Shown: positions 53,230 to 60,623 of the stretch, piece by piece | Numbering within the stretch: the stretch's first letter is position 1 | How the letters are laid out: each line of letters opens with the position of its first letter | NCBI GenBank assembly: GCA_965220205.1 | Contig: OZ244812.1 | Span: 2,852,001 to 2,916,000 of the forward strand | DNA from: G965220205 sp965220205 | GTDB lineage: Bacteria > Chloroflexota > Dehalococcoidia > Lucifugimonadales > Australimonadaceae | DNA: 64,000 nucleotides | Direction: 5' to 3' | Notes under the pieces: model-generated | Database searches by the model: none | Told to the model about the DNA's origin: nothing | Seen by the model: only the letters and a program-made list of their open reading frames with translations | Translations under genes and position numbers: made by a program

Positions 53230-53404
53230 CTCAGCGTCTCCTTTCCTTGCGGCTCTGGCGGACGCCGGGAACCGAGACGCACCACGCCCCCACCTGTGGG
53301 GGACGCTTCTGCGACAGGTTCCTGGAAACGTCCCCAGGCTGTGGTTGAACGTCGCGGGGCCGCGCCGGAGGCGGGCCTCGTGAGTGCGGCTCTGTGCGAG
53401 CCGT
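53230..53404. other. Intergenic region with several inverted repeats
   Basis: About 175 bases upstream of the helicase gene. GCCCCCACCTGTGGGGGACGC at about 53286-53306 can fold into a short stem, and further GC palindromes follow near 53360-53390. No gene is seen. Confidence 0.45.
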
Positions 53405-53599
53405 CTAAGCGGCGAGCAAGGACTCCCTGTGGTCCTCGTAGCAGCGTCCGCTCAGGTGGTAGGACTTCACCGGCGAGGATACGGCCCTACCGTACTCGTC
53501 CAGGTCCACCGAGGCGGTCTGCATGGCGGGCTCGCCGGGCGCTATGGGCTGCCCGCAGCGCGAGCAGGATTCGAGCACCATGACGGTCTGTGTCTGCAT
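53405..53599 (-). CDS. 64-aa putative zinc-binding protein
   Basis: MVLESCSRCGQPIAPGEPAM carries a CxxC knuckle, and SYHLSGRCYEDH near residue 50 offers His and Cys ligands, so a single zinc finger is likely. The ATG at 53599 has GGAGAAG upstream. The ORF lies between the helicase and methyltransferase genes on the same strand. Confidence 0.6.
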   Translation of the reverse strand: MQTQTVMVLESCSRCGQPIAPGEPAMQTASVDLDEYGRAVSSPVKSYHLSGRCYEDHRESLLAA

Positions 53600-53650
53600 C
53601 TTCTTCTCCTTTCCCTATAGAGGGGTGTGTTGAGTGGCGTCCGATTCGGG

Positions 53651-54700
53651 CTAGGCGGCGATGTCCTCTATCCCCCCGTCTTCGAGGTCGAGGGCCACCA
53701 CCGTGGTCTTGAGCTTCTCGCGGTGGACCTCCTTCTCCGGGGAGTCCTCCACCAGCTCCATCTCCTTCGACGTGCGCCCCTTGACCAGGATGCGCCTGCC
53801 GTCGCCTTCGAGGACGAGGTTGTTGAGGAACCCCGCCGCCACCAGCATCGCTATGTGGCCCCGTCTGAGGGGCATCAGCGGGCGGGTGCGGGCGTCCCCG
53901 GCGGGCCAGAGGGTGTCGGTGATGTCCGTGTTCGTCCACAGCCCCGAGCGCCGCGCCTCCGTAGCCGCCGCCACCGGATCGACCGTGCGGGTGGTGAACA
54001 GGACGTCGCCGCTGGGCGACGTGGCCGGGCTGAACTCCGGGTAGGAGTAGGAGTTGCGCCGGGAGCGCAAAGGCTCCGGCTCCCCCACCGACCACTCCAT
54101 CACCATCCCCTCGGCGTGGGCGTCGGGAACGGGGTCCGTCTTCCGGTAGCCGAAGAGCACAACCTGGTCGAAGACCTCCCGCTCCGGGTCGGGGAAGGCC
54201 CAGCACTGCATCCGCCCGTAGTGGGTGGAAAGGTAGCGGGCAGAGTACGAGAGGCGCTGGCGGGGGACTATGAATACCAGCAGGCCGCTCTCGGCCAGGT
54301 AGCGCGTCGTCTGAGTCAGGAAGGCGTGTTCGACGCGCTTGTCCTCCGAGTCCCAATCGTAGGGGGGGTTTAGGAGCAGCAGGCCGAAGGCCCCGTTCGC
54401 TATCGAGGTCTGGAACAAGTCGGCGGCCAGGGTGCGGTACAGCCGCTTCTCGGCCTCCTCCGCCCTGTCCGTGTGCAGCTCCACGCCGTAGGTCTCGATG
54501 GTCATCGAGTTGGGCCGGTCGAGGTTCTCAGCCAGCCTCCGGAGCGCGTCCCCGGCCCCGCAGCAGGGGTCGAGGATGCGGATGGTCTCCGCGTTCCGGT
54601 AGTAGTTGCCGTTCGGGGTGTGTATCAGTTCGGCGATCAGGTCCACCACCCGCTCGGGAGTCGGGTAGTAGCCCCCTTTCGCCTGTGCAGCCAGTCTCAT
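53651..54700 (-). CDS. DUF6094-type class I DNA methyltransferase
   Basis: A 349-residue Rossmann methyltransferase. IRILDPCCGAGDALRRLAEN is the SAM-binding motif I, and LLLLNPPYDWD is motif IV, the N-P-P-Y of N6-adenine or N4-cytosine methyltransferases. GLLVFIVPRQRLS follows. The C-terminal third is unassigned. It belongs to the DUF6094 group often found beside SNF2 helicases on phages and ICEs. No cognate nuclease is adjacent, so it may be an orphan or self-protective methylase. Confidence 0.82.
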   Translation of the reverse strand: MRLAAQAKGGYYPTPERVVDLIAELIHTPNGNYYRNAETIRILDPCCGAGDALRRLAENLDRPNSMTIETYGVELHTDRAEEAEKRLYRTLAADLFQTSIANGAFGLLLLNPPYDWDSEDKRVEHAFLTQTTRYLAESGLLVFIVPRQRLSYSARYLSTHYGRMQCWAFPDPEREVFDQVVLFGYRKTDPVPDAHAEGMVMEWSVGEPEPLRSRRNSYSYPEFSPATSPSGDVLFTTRTVDPVAAATEARRSGLWTNTDITDTLWPAGDARTRPLMPLRRGHIAMLVAAGFLNNLVLEGDGRRILVKGRTSKEMELVEDSPEKEVHREKLKTTVVALDLEDGGIEDIAA

Positions 54701-54719
54701 GTCGTCTCTCCTTTCTTGC

Positions 54720-55226
54720 TTACTCTTCTGTCGCCTGGGGCCGCACCCAGACGGACTGGGCCTTGCGCTCGCGCGTCTCGACGCCGGACTCCGACCAGGG
54801 CTCGGCCCACTCGTAGGTGCGGCCGTCGAATGTGTCTCTGAGGGCGCCGTCCACGATGGCCGCCACGTGCTTGGTTGTGCCGATGACGCAATCGCCGAAC
54901 CGGTGGTGCGCCTCCGTGAACGTGGGCCGCTCTCCCGCCGGTAGGCGGACCTTCCGGAAGCCGTAGGCTTCGAGGACGCGGTCCTGCACGCGCTTGGCGG
55001 TGAGCTGGTCCCTGCGGCGGGGCGCTTTGCGGTTGCGCTCCCGTGTCGCGTAGGCGTTGCCGCTGGCGGCGTAGCCGTTGCGCTTCATGTGCTCGGCCAT
55101 AGTCACGTAGACGGCGCGGTAGTCCTCGCGGGCGCAGATGGCGATGGCGCGGACGACGCAGTCGCCCGTCTTGCCTCGGTATCCCGCCGCCGCCCGGCCG
55201 CCGTCGTCATAGCGGTAGTCGATCAT
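54720..55226 (-). CDS. Papain-fold-like phage/plasmid protein
   Basis: A 168-residue protein starting MIDYRYDDGGRAAAGYRGKT. GDCVVRAIAICAREDYRAVY places a Cys at the start of a helix and KHVAAIVDGALRDTFDGR has a His followed by Asp residues. This Cys-His-Asp pattern is typical of papain-like folds in a conserved phage/plasmid family. Peptidase activity is an inference. The ATG at 55226 overlaps the preceding stop in an ATGA junction. Confidence 0.6.
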   Translation of the reverse strand: MIDYRYDDGGRAAAGYRGKTGDCVVRAIAICAREDYRAVYVTMAEHMKRNGYAASGNAYATRERNRKAPRRRDQLTAKRVQDRVLEAYGFRKVRLPAGERPTFTEAHHRFGDCVIGTTKHVAAIVDGALRDTFDGRTYEWAEPWSESGVETRERKAQSVWVRPQATEE

Positions 55227-55867
55227 GGCGTCGCGTCTCCCGCCGCCCCAAACGCCTCCCTGGGCAGCGTCAGACTGCCCGACGCCACAGCGCCGGACAG
55301 GTCCTCGCGGAGCTTCTTGGCCTTTGGGGAGCACCGGTAGGCGGAGACGCCGACCGACTGAAGGGGAACTATCTCCTCCTCCTCGATGCCCCGCTCCCAG
55401 AGCCATCCGGCCCAGGAGTCGTGGAGCGGCAGCGGGCTGCGCTTGTCGAGGAAGCGGTGGTGGAGGGCCGGGGCCTCGTCCTGGCTTTGGGCCAGCAGGA
55501 GGAACGAGTCCTTCTCGAACCCGAACTCCGCCTGTTTCGTATACACGAGGGCGTGCCAGCCGCCGGTCGCGTGCAGGCGGGCGATCTTGGTCGTCCACGT
55601 GCCGATGGTTTCGTACGGGATGATGCAGCGCTCGTATCCGCCGTGGAGCGCCATCCCGTCCGCGCCCCTGATGATGTGGGCCGTGTCGGGGGGCTGCTTG
55701 AGCAGCGACGCCCAGATCGCCTTCAGCGCGGTCTGGGAGCCGACCATCGAGACGAACCAGAGGCCCTCGGTCCGGTCGTCCCGGGCGAAGGCGTCCACGG
55801 TGGCCGAGAACCCCCCGGCGCTGATGGTGAACAGGTCCTCGGGGTCTATGGTGTGCGTCTGGAACAT
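55223..55867 (-). CDS. 214-aa unknown protein
   Basis: The ATG at 55867 has AAAGGAGA upstream. The protein has mixed alpha/beta character: TEGLWFVSMVGSQTALKAIW, WTTKIARLHATGGWHALVY and a Trp-rich WAGWLWERGIEEEEIVPL. The last part resembles the end of a positional regulatory domain. It is coupled to the downstream papain-like gene. No family recognised. Confidence 0.6.
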   Translation of the reverse strand: MFQTHTIDPEDLFTISAGGFSATVDAFARDDRTEGLWFVSMVGSQTALKAIWASLLKQPPDTAHIIRGADGMALHGGYERCIIPYETIGTWTTKIARLHATGGWHALVYTKQAEFGFEKDSFLLLAQSQDEAPALHHRFLDKRSPLPLHDSWAGWLWERGIEEEEIVPLQSVGVSAYRCSPKAKKLREDLSGAVASGSLTLPREAFGAAGDATP

Positions 55868-55972
55868 GAGCAGTCTCCTTTCGTGGTGTGGATTGGGAAC
55901 GATGCGCGGGGGAGCGTTTCCCTCGCGTGAAGCCCGGTAGGTCGATGAGCCCGGCTAGGGCTCGTGCGAGTC

Positions 55973-56278
55973 TTATGAAGGACGGTCGTCCAGGAGCTCG
56001 CAGTCGCTCAGGTGGTAGGCGGCGCCCAGAAATCGGGACTCCTCCAGGGCCTGCCTTGCCTCCTCCAAAGTGTCGCCCTCCAGTGCCCATGCGGTGGCCC
56101 AGGTCTCCCGGCACGCCCTCTCGTGGGTCTCCCTCCCCTCCTCCGGGCCGTCGTAGACGACGCAGGGGAAGGGGTCCGGGTCCCTGTCGATGAGGGCCAC
56201 GAACCCGCCCGCTCCGACGAATCCGGCCCCCGGGACCTTCCACCTGATGGGCGCGTTCTGAATGTCTCTGTCTGTCAT
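55973..56278 (-). CDS. 101-aa unknown protein
   Basis: MTDRDIQNAPIRWKVPGAGF, then FVALIDRDPDPFPCVVYDG and an acidic helix. AAAGGAGG lies eight bases before the ATG at 56278. Orphan small protein of the element. Confidence 0.55.
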   Translation of the reverse strand: MTDRDIQNAPIRWKVPGAGFVGAGGFVALIDRDPDPFPCVVYDGPEEGRETHERACRETWATAWALEGDTLEEARQALEESRFLGAAYHLSDCELLDDRPS

Positions 56279-56319
56279 GGCTTCCTCCTTTGGCCTCCGT
56301 CCTGATGAATCTGGAGGCC

Positions 56320-56874
56320 CTATGCGGCCATCAGGCCCCTCTCCTTGAGGCTCACGAACCGCCCCCTGCCGATGACCACGTGGTCGACCAGCTCGATGTC
56401 CAGCAGGTCCGCCGCCTGCTTCAGCTTTCGCGTGATGAGCACGTCCTCCGGGCTGGGGTCGGCCGACCCCGAAGGGTGGTTGTGAGCGATGGCGATGGCG
56501 GGAACGGCCTCGACCACGGCGGGCCGGAACACCTCCGCGGCGCGGACTATCGACGAGCTCACGTTTCCCTGGTAGACGACCCTCTGGCCGATGACGTTGT
56601 TGTGGGTGTCGAGCAGCAGCACCCGCAGCTGCTCCTGGGCCAGGGAGGACATCTCCGGCCCCAGCAGGCTGTGGATGTCCCCGGGTGTGCTGATGGAGGG
56701 CGGGTCCTCCGGGCGCTCCGGCTTGTTGTTGACCTCGTAGCGCATAGCGATCTCCCCAAGCAGGCTCAGGTTGCTCCGCAGGGCGTCCAGCAACGCCTGT
56801 CCCTCCGCGCTGGGCGGAGATGCCGGGTCGAAGGTGAACGCGAGGTTCTTGGTCTGCTTATTCTTCCTGGGCAT
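56320..56874 (-). CDS. radC: RadC family JAB-domain protein
   Basis: A 184-residue protein. LRVLLLDTHNNVIGQRVVYQ, EAVPAIAIAHNHPSGSADPS and LLDIELVDHVVIGRGRFVSL are the RadC/JAB motifs with His-x-His...Asp zinc ligands. It lacks the N-terminal helix-hairpin-helix of chromosomal RadC, as is usual for copies on mobile elements. The role is unclear; it is often near anti-restriction and recombination genes. Confidence 0.88.
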   Translation of the reverse strand: MPRKNKQTKNLAFTFDPASPPSAEGQALLDALRSNLSLLGEIAMRYEVNNKPERPEDPPSISTPGDIHSLLGPEMSSLAQEQLRVLLLDTHNNVIGQRVVYQGNVSSSIVRAAEVFRPAVVEAVPAIAIAHNHPSGSADPSPEDVLITRKLKQAADLLDIELVDHVVIGRGRFVSLKERGLMAA

Positions 56875-56908
56875 GTCGGCCTCCTTGCTATCGGTTAGAA
56901 CAAAGGGC

Positions 56909-56940
56909 GGGGCCGCCTCCCTGTAGATGGGAAAGGCCCC
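56909..56940 (-). repeat. Intergenic hairpin before radC
   Basis: GGGGCC (56909-56914) pairs with GGCCCC (56935-56940), enclosing CTCCC and GGGAA arms around TGTAGAT. Same design as the hairpins at 57928 and 58378. Confidence 0.75.
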
Positions 56941-57010
56941 GTGGGTGATGCGCCCCTGGGAGAGGCGTCGGGTGATGATTGACCGGCTCGGAAGGCGAGG
57001 CTGCTATGGC

Positions 57011-57376
57011 CTATCCGGTGTCACGCCCCGCGGTGGTCGAGTCCAATGCTTCCCGCATCAGGGCGTACGTCCTGGGCGCTGAGCCCCTTGGGGGGAGGTT
57101 CTCGCCGGTCTCGGAGCGCAGCGTCTCCGACAGGCGGTCCCAGACCTTCACCAGAGCGGCCCACTTGGGACACCGCTCCGCCAGGACCAGAAGTCCCTCC
57201 TCGCGGGTTTCAGGCACCTTGTCCAAGAGAAGCAAGCAACGCCGCAGGTCGGCGGGGTCGTGAGGCCACGACGCCCGCAGGCCGGTGGGACGCAGGCCGA
57301 GGGTGGTCAGGGCTATGGCCTCCGATGAAAGGCCGCGCTCTCCCACGGCCAGCCACATGGTTATGCTCGTTATCAC
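57011..57376 (-). CDS. 121-aa unknown helical protein
   Basis: The GTG at 57376 is chosen because AAGGAGG lies four bases upstream; a later ATG lacks a site. VITSITMWLAVGERGLSSEA, then LRRCLLLLDKVPETREEGLL and CPKWAALVKVWDRLSE. It is helical throughout. Similar short proteins occur on phages, but I cannot name a family. Confidence 0.55.
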   Translation of the reverse strand: MITSITMWLAVGERGLSSEAIALTTLGLRPTGLRASWPHDPADLRRCLLLLDKVPETREEGLLVLAERCPKWAALVKVWDRLSETLRSETGENLPPRGSAPRTYALMREALDSTTAGRDTG

Positions 57377-57414
57377 GTCGGCCTCCTTCGTAGTGGGATT
57401 GGAAACGAATGCGG

Positions 57415-57441
57415 GGCCGACCCCTGTAGAGGGAGACGGCC
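57415..57441 (-). repeat. Intergenic hairpin before the 121-aa gene
   Basis: GGCCG (57415-57419) pairs with CGGCC (57437-57441), with ACCCC/GGGAG inner arms and a TGTAGA loop. Confidence 0.7.
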
Positions 57442-57486
57442 ACGTGGTTGCGCCCTTCAGGAGGGCATCGCTATTCGGTCGTGGGA

Positions 57487-57870
57487 CTAGAAGGGAGAGG
57501 CGCCGACCGGCTGCTCGATGTCCGCGGCGTCGCCGTTGCCGTTCCCGTTGCGGGAGTCGAGGAACACGACCTCGGAGGCGTGAATCTCGGTGCGGTGGCG
57601 GCGCTGGCCGTCGTCGCCCTCCCAGCTGTTCTGAACGAGGCGGCCCGCGACGTAGACGCGCTGGCCCGTCCCGACGTACTGGTTCACGGCCTCCGCTGTG
57701 GCGCCCCAGACCACGATGTTGTGCCAATCCGTCTCGTTCTCGGCGTCCTTGCGGTAGCGGTCCGTCGCCAGCCGCAGCTTGGTGACGGCGGTGCCGCCGG
57801 GGGTGTACTGCATCTCCGGGTCCGTTCCGACCCTGCCCAGAAGCTCTACCTTGTTGATGGTGCGTGACAT
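57487..57870 (-). CDS. ssb: Single-stranded DNA-binding protein
   Basis: A 127-residue OB-fold protein. INKVELLGRVGTDPEMQYTP, WHNIVVWGATAEAVNQYVGT and RVYVAGRLVQNSWEGDDGQR are SSB hallmarks. The C-terminus is short and ends GASPF, without the usual acidic D-D-x-x-P-F tip; it keeps only Pro-Phe. It would coat single strands during element replication with the Rad52 and primase encoded nearby. The ATG at 57870 follows AAGGAGA. Confidence 0.92.
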   Translation of the reverse strand: MSRTINKVELLGRVGTDPEMQYTPGGTAVTKLRLATDRYRKDAENETDWHNIVVWGATAEAVNQYVGTGQRVYVAGRLVQNSWEGDDGQRRHRTEIHASEVVFLDSRNGNGNGDAADIEQPVGASPF

Positions 57871-57927
57871 GTGATTCTCCTTGTGTGTGTAGTGGCGCGG
57901 TGTTGCCGCGCCCGGTTGAACAAAAGC

Positions 57928-57959
57928 GGGCCGACTCCCCAATGGAGGGGAGACGGCCC
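57928..57959 (-). repeat. Intergenic hairpin before ssb
   Basis: GGGCCG (57928-57933) pairs with CGGCCC (57954-57959), with inner arms CTCCCC/GGGGAG around an AATGGA loop. It is the most perfect member. On the minus strand it is followed by TTTTGTT, so it could also terminate. Confidence 0.8.
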
Positions 57960-57987
57960 CGTCTTGCGCTCCCAACAGGGGAAGCGT

Positions 57988-58341
57988 CTAGCTGAACTCG
58001 AAGTCGTGCGATTCCGGCCCGTCGTCGTCGAAGAGCTTGTCCGGGTCGAACGGCTCCACTGCGCCCCTGAGCCAGGCGAGGGCGTCCACCGCCTCGCCTG
58101 CGTGCGCCTTCGGGTTGTCCACGGCCTTGAAGTAGGTCAGCGCGGCGTTTATCACGTTCGCGTGCGCCCCGTTGGTGCAGTCGATGCGTAGGGAAGCCTT
58201 GGCCATCATCTCCGTGCTTGCCAGCACCTCGATGCGGTTGGAGAGGCGGGTCTGCACCGATGCCAGCTCGTTGGCCAGCCGCGCGATCTCTCGAGTCGTG
58301 GGCGGCAGCCTCCGCAGGGTCTTTCGAGCGAATCTGCTCAT
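57988..58341 (-). CDS. 117-aa unknown protein
   Basis: A basic, helical N-terminal part (MSRFARKTLRRLPPTTREIA) and an acidic tail (DPDKLFDDDGPESHDFEF). AAGGAGG precedes the ATG. It lies between the nuclease and ssb genes. An acidic tail next to SSB suggests a DNA-mimic or replication accessory, but that is speculation. Confidence 0.55.
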   Translation of the reverse strand: MSRFARKTLRRLPPTTREIARLANELASVQTRLSNRIEVLASTEMMAKASLRIDCTNGAHANVINAALTYFKAVDNPKAHAGEAVDALAWLRGAVEPFDPDKLFDDDGPESHDFEFS

Positions 58342-58377
58342 ATGTCCTCCTTATCGTTGAGGTTGTCCGAACTCAGC

Positions 58378-58410
58378 GGGCCGACTCCCCGTAGATGGGG
58401 AAGACGGCCC
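58378..58410 (-). repeat. Intergenic hairpin before the 117-aa gene
   Basis: GGGCCG (58378-58383) pairs with CGGCCC (58405-58410), with ACTCCCC/GGGGAAG arms and a GTAGAT loop. Confidence 0.78.
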
Positions 58411-58436
58411 CGTCCGGCGCTCCGGCATCGGAGCGT

Positions 58437-59543
58437 CTATGTCACCCGCACGTACTCCGACTCGCTCTCGGTGACGATCTCGGCCCGGACCTCCGGGTCG
58501 AGGGCCTCGTTCAGCCTGCGGTGGTTCACGGAGTACCTGGTGGAGCTGACGAGGGTGACCGTGCGGCCCCCCACCGTCGCCTTGGAATCACCCTGTCGGC
58601 GCATCCATGCCTTCAGCATGTCGAGTGCGGTGCGCTTGACCTTCTCAGGTTCCTTCAGGGACTCCTGAGCCTCCGAGTAGGCCGCCACCGCGTCCCGTGC
58701 CTCCTGGTCGCTCACCTCCTTGTCCTCTATCTCGGATTCGCCTGTCTCGACCTCTGCCGCCGCTCCCGGCAGGCAGACCGCCAGGAAGGGGCAGGACCGG
58801 CACTGCCAGCTGGTTGCGGAGAAGTCCCGCTCCGGCAGCGCGTCGGGGTCCGGCCCGTTGAGTAGATGGTGGCTCGCCACCTCGCCGAGCCACTCGCTGG
58901 CGTCGTGCAAGGCCCGCTCCAGCCGGTGGGCGGGAATCCGCTCCCAGTCCCAGGTGCGAGCCCCCGTGTCCATCGTGGCGATCACCGCGTCCCGCAGGTC
59001 GCCGAACTCGCCCAGCGTGTAGAAGGCGGCCTGGGCCACCGCCGCCGGGTGGCTGCGCTCCGCGCCCAACGTCTGCCAGCGCTTGAACGCCTCCGGCCCC
59101 CGCGTCTTGATCTCGACCACCATCGGGTCGCCGTAGTAGGCGGGGACATCCGTCTCCCCGTCGAAGAGGAAGAGCTGCGGCGGGGCCGCTCCGTCGTCCT
59201 CCACCGGCATCCGCACCGTGCCGTCCGGGTGGCCGGTCACGATCATGTTCGGGCCGACTCTGACCGCCACCGTCTGCGGGTCCCGGGGATCGGGGGCGTC
59301 CACCTCCCAGCCCGCCCGCTCCATCGCCCGCACCACCACCGGCTCCAGGGCGTTGCCCGCCTCCATCGCCGTCAGCGACTCCTCGCTGGGGGGATTCGTC
59401 GGCTCGTAGCCCGTTGCGGCGTACCAGAGGGCGCGGCGGCAGCCCAGGGCTGACGAGGCCCGCACCTCGATGTTGCCGTCGTCGTCGAACCGCGCCGAAG
59501 GGCGGGAGAAGACCTCCGCCCTGTCGATAGTCTCTGTCGTCAT
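58437..59543 (-). CDS. RecB/Cas4-like PD-(D/E)XK nuclease with cysteine cluster
   Basis: A 368-residue protein. VRASSALGCRRALWYAATGY supplies the first Cys. MIVTGHPDGTVRM and MVVEIKTRGPEAFKRWQ give the Asp and the E-x-K nuclease core. HPAAVAQAAFYTLGEFGD is the QxxxY motif. SWQCRSCPFLAVC closes the four-Cys iron-sulfur site. This is a RecB/AddB/Cas4-type exonuclease, likely partner of the element's Rad52 in strand-annealing recombination. The C-terminal 100 residues are extra and helical. AGGAGG precedes the ATG. Confidence 0.85.
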   Translation of the reverse strand: MTTETIDRAEVFSRPSARFDDDGNIEVRASSALGCRRALWYAATGYEPTNPPSEESLTAMEAGNALEPVVVRAMERAGWEVDAPDPRDPQTVAVRVGPNMIVTGHPDGTVRMPVEDDGAAPPQLFLFDGETDVPAYYGDPMVVEIKTRGPEAFKRWQTLGAERSHPAAVAQAAFYTLGEFGDLRDAVIATMDTGARTWDWERIPAHRLERALHDASEWLGEVASHHLLNGPDPDALPERDFSATSWQCRSCPFLAVCLPGAAAEVETGESEIEDKEVSDQEARDAVAAYSEAQESLKEPEKVKRTALDMLKAWMRRQGDSKATVGGRTVTLVSSTRYSVNHRRLNEALDPEVRAEIVTESESEYVRVT

Positions 59544-59564
59544 GTCGTTCCTCCTGTAATGAAG

Positions 59565-59598
59565 AGGCGGGGCCGCCCCCGAAGGAGAGACCCCGCCT
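59565..59598 (-). repeat. Intergenic hairpin before the nuclease gene
   Basis: AGGCGGGG (59565-59572) pairs perfectly with CCCCGCCT (59591-59598). Confidence 0.78.
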
Positions 59599-59619
59599 CG
59601 ATTCCGTCGTTTGTGCGGC

Positions 59620-60033
59620 TCAGGCAGCCGCCTTTACTTCCTCCGCCTGTTCCGCCTCGGCCGCCTCTCGCTCCTCTTTGGCCTTCAGGTGGGCCTTGAG
59701 GATGTGAGCGATGCCATCCCCGAGTCCGAGGATCGCCACGCTCGTGCCGTCGGCCATCTGGTTGAAGAACGGCTGCATCTCCTGAATCCCCCGGCACTGG
59801 TCGATGATTTCCTCCAGGGGAGTCCCGCGCCGCAGGTGCAGGGAGATCAACCGGCAGGCCAGCTCTGTGACTCCGTGCTGGAAGCTGCCGCCCTTGCCCA
59901 GCCAGCCGAAGACCTCGAAGGGCTCGCCGGCCTCGTCCGTCGAAACGGTGACGTAGAGGTTCCCCATCTCCGTCTGGAGCTTGGTCGTCGTGCTGGGAAG
60001 GCTGCGGGGCCTGGGCCGTGTCTCCGTAGTCAT
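59620..60033 (-). CDS. Stand-alone TSCPD domain protein
   Basis: A 137-residue protein. GNLYVTVSTDEAGEPFEVFG, GKGGSFQHGVTELACRLISL and RGTPLEEIIDQCRGI form a complete TSCPD domain, normally found at the C-terminus of B12-dependent ribonucleotide reductases. It is followed by a helical Glu/Ala tail. A free TSCPD protein on a mobile element may modulate a host reductase to raise dNTP supply. The ATG at 60033 overlaps the upstream stop in an ATGA junction. Confidence 0.8.
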   Translation of the reverse strand: MTTETRPRPRSLPSTTTKLQTEMGNLYVTVSTDEAGEPFEVFGWLGKGGSFQHGVTELACRLISLHLRRGTPLEEIIDQCRGIQEMQPFFNQMADGTSVAILGLGDGIAHILKAHLKAKEEREAAEAEQAEEVKAAA

Positions 60034-60530
60034 GGCCTGTCCGCCTTTCCGAGGCAGAGCGGGCGCGTCCCGGCGCACTCGACGGCTTCCATCCGCCCGT
60101 ACTTCCGCACCATCTCCGGGTCGCCCACGAACGACTCGGCCTCGATGCAGGTGTCGAACCGCTCAAACGGGTCCGTGCCGAGGCCGCCCCAGCGGGCGAC
60201 GGCGTGGTGGTGGATGCCCGGCGGGCAGTCGCGGAGGTGGGGGAGCGCCGGAGCGTAGCGGTCGAAGTAGCCCGCCACCTTCAGCGCCATCTCCCTCTCG
60301 CATTCGTCGCCGAGGCCCAGGAGCGTCCTGACGATGGGCTCCTCGCAGTCCTCCTCGGCGAAGGTCTGGGTGTACATGGCGTCCCGCAATGCGGGGGGAA
60401 GCGAGTCCCACCGCTCCCGGCTGAGCTTCAGCCCGCCGTGGCTCGGCGTCGAGACCCGCCAGACGCCCTCGGCAAGCTCCTTGACGTCCTTGGTCCAGCC
60501 CCAGGGTGTGTAGGTAACGTTCGTCGTCAT
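60030..60530 (-). CDS. DUF7007-like protein
   Basis: A 166-residue protein. WTKDVKELAEGVWRVSTPSH and GGLKLSRERWDSLPPALRD match the DUF7007 pattern (G-V-W-x-V-S-T-P-S-H-G-G), followed by a helical part with CEREMALKVAGYFDRYAP. Such proteins are plasmid- and phage-borne and of unknown function. AGGAGG precedes the ATG at 60530. It is coupled to the TSCPD gene. Confidence 0.65.
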   Translation of the reverse strand: MTTNVTYTPWGWTKDVKELAEGVWRVSTPSHGGLKLSRERWDSLPPALRDAMYTQTFAEEDCEEPIVRTLLGLGDECEREMALKVAGYFDRYAPALPHLRDCPPGIHHHAVARWGGLGTDPFERFDTCIEAESFVGDPEMVRKYGRMEAVECAGTRPLCLGKADRP

Positions 60531-60562
60531 TTCAGACCTCCTTGTCGTCCTGTAGATGAGAG

Positions 60563-60595
60563 AGCGGGGCTGCCCCCATCGGAGACAACCCCGCT
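60563..60595 (-). repeat. Intergenic hairpin before the DUF7007 gene
   Basis: AGCGGGG (60563-60569) pairs with CCCCGCT (60589-60595); the loop contains CCCCCATCGGAG. Confidence 0.75.
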
Positions 60596-60623
60596 CCATT
60601 CCGAACCCGAATCGACCGGCAGG

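Noticed and set aside
51058..53583. Long open frame (841 codons) on the strand opposite the SNF2 helicase
   Set aside because: It is the antisense shadow of a real helicase gene in GC-rich DNA; the composition is Arg/His/Val-rich with no domains and no ribosome binding site.
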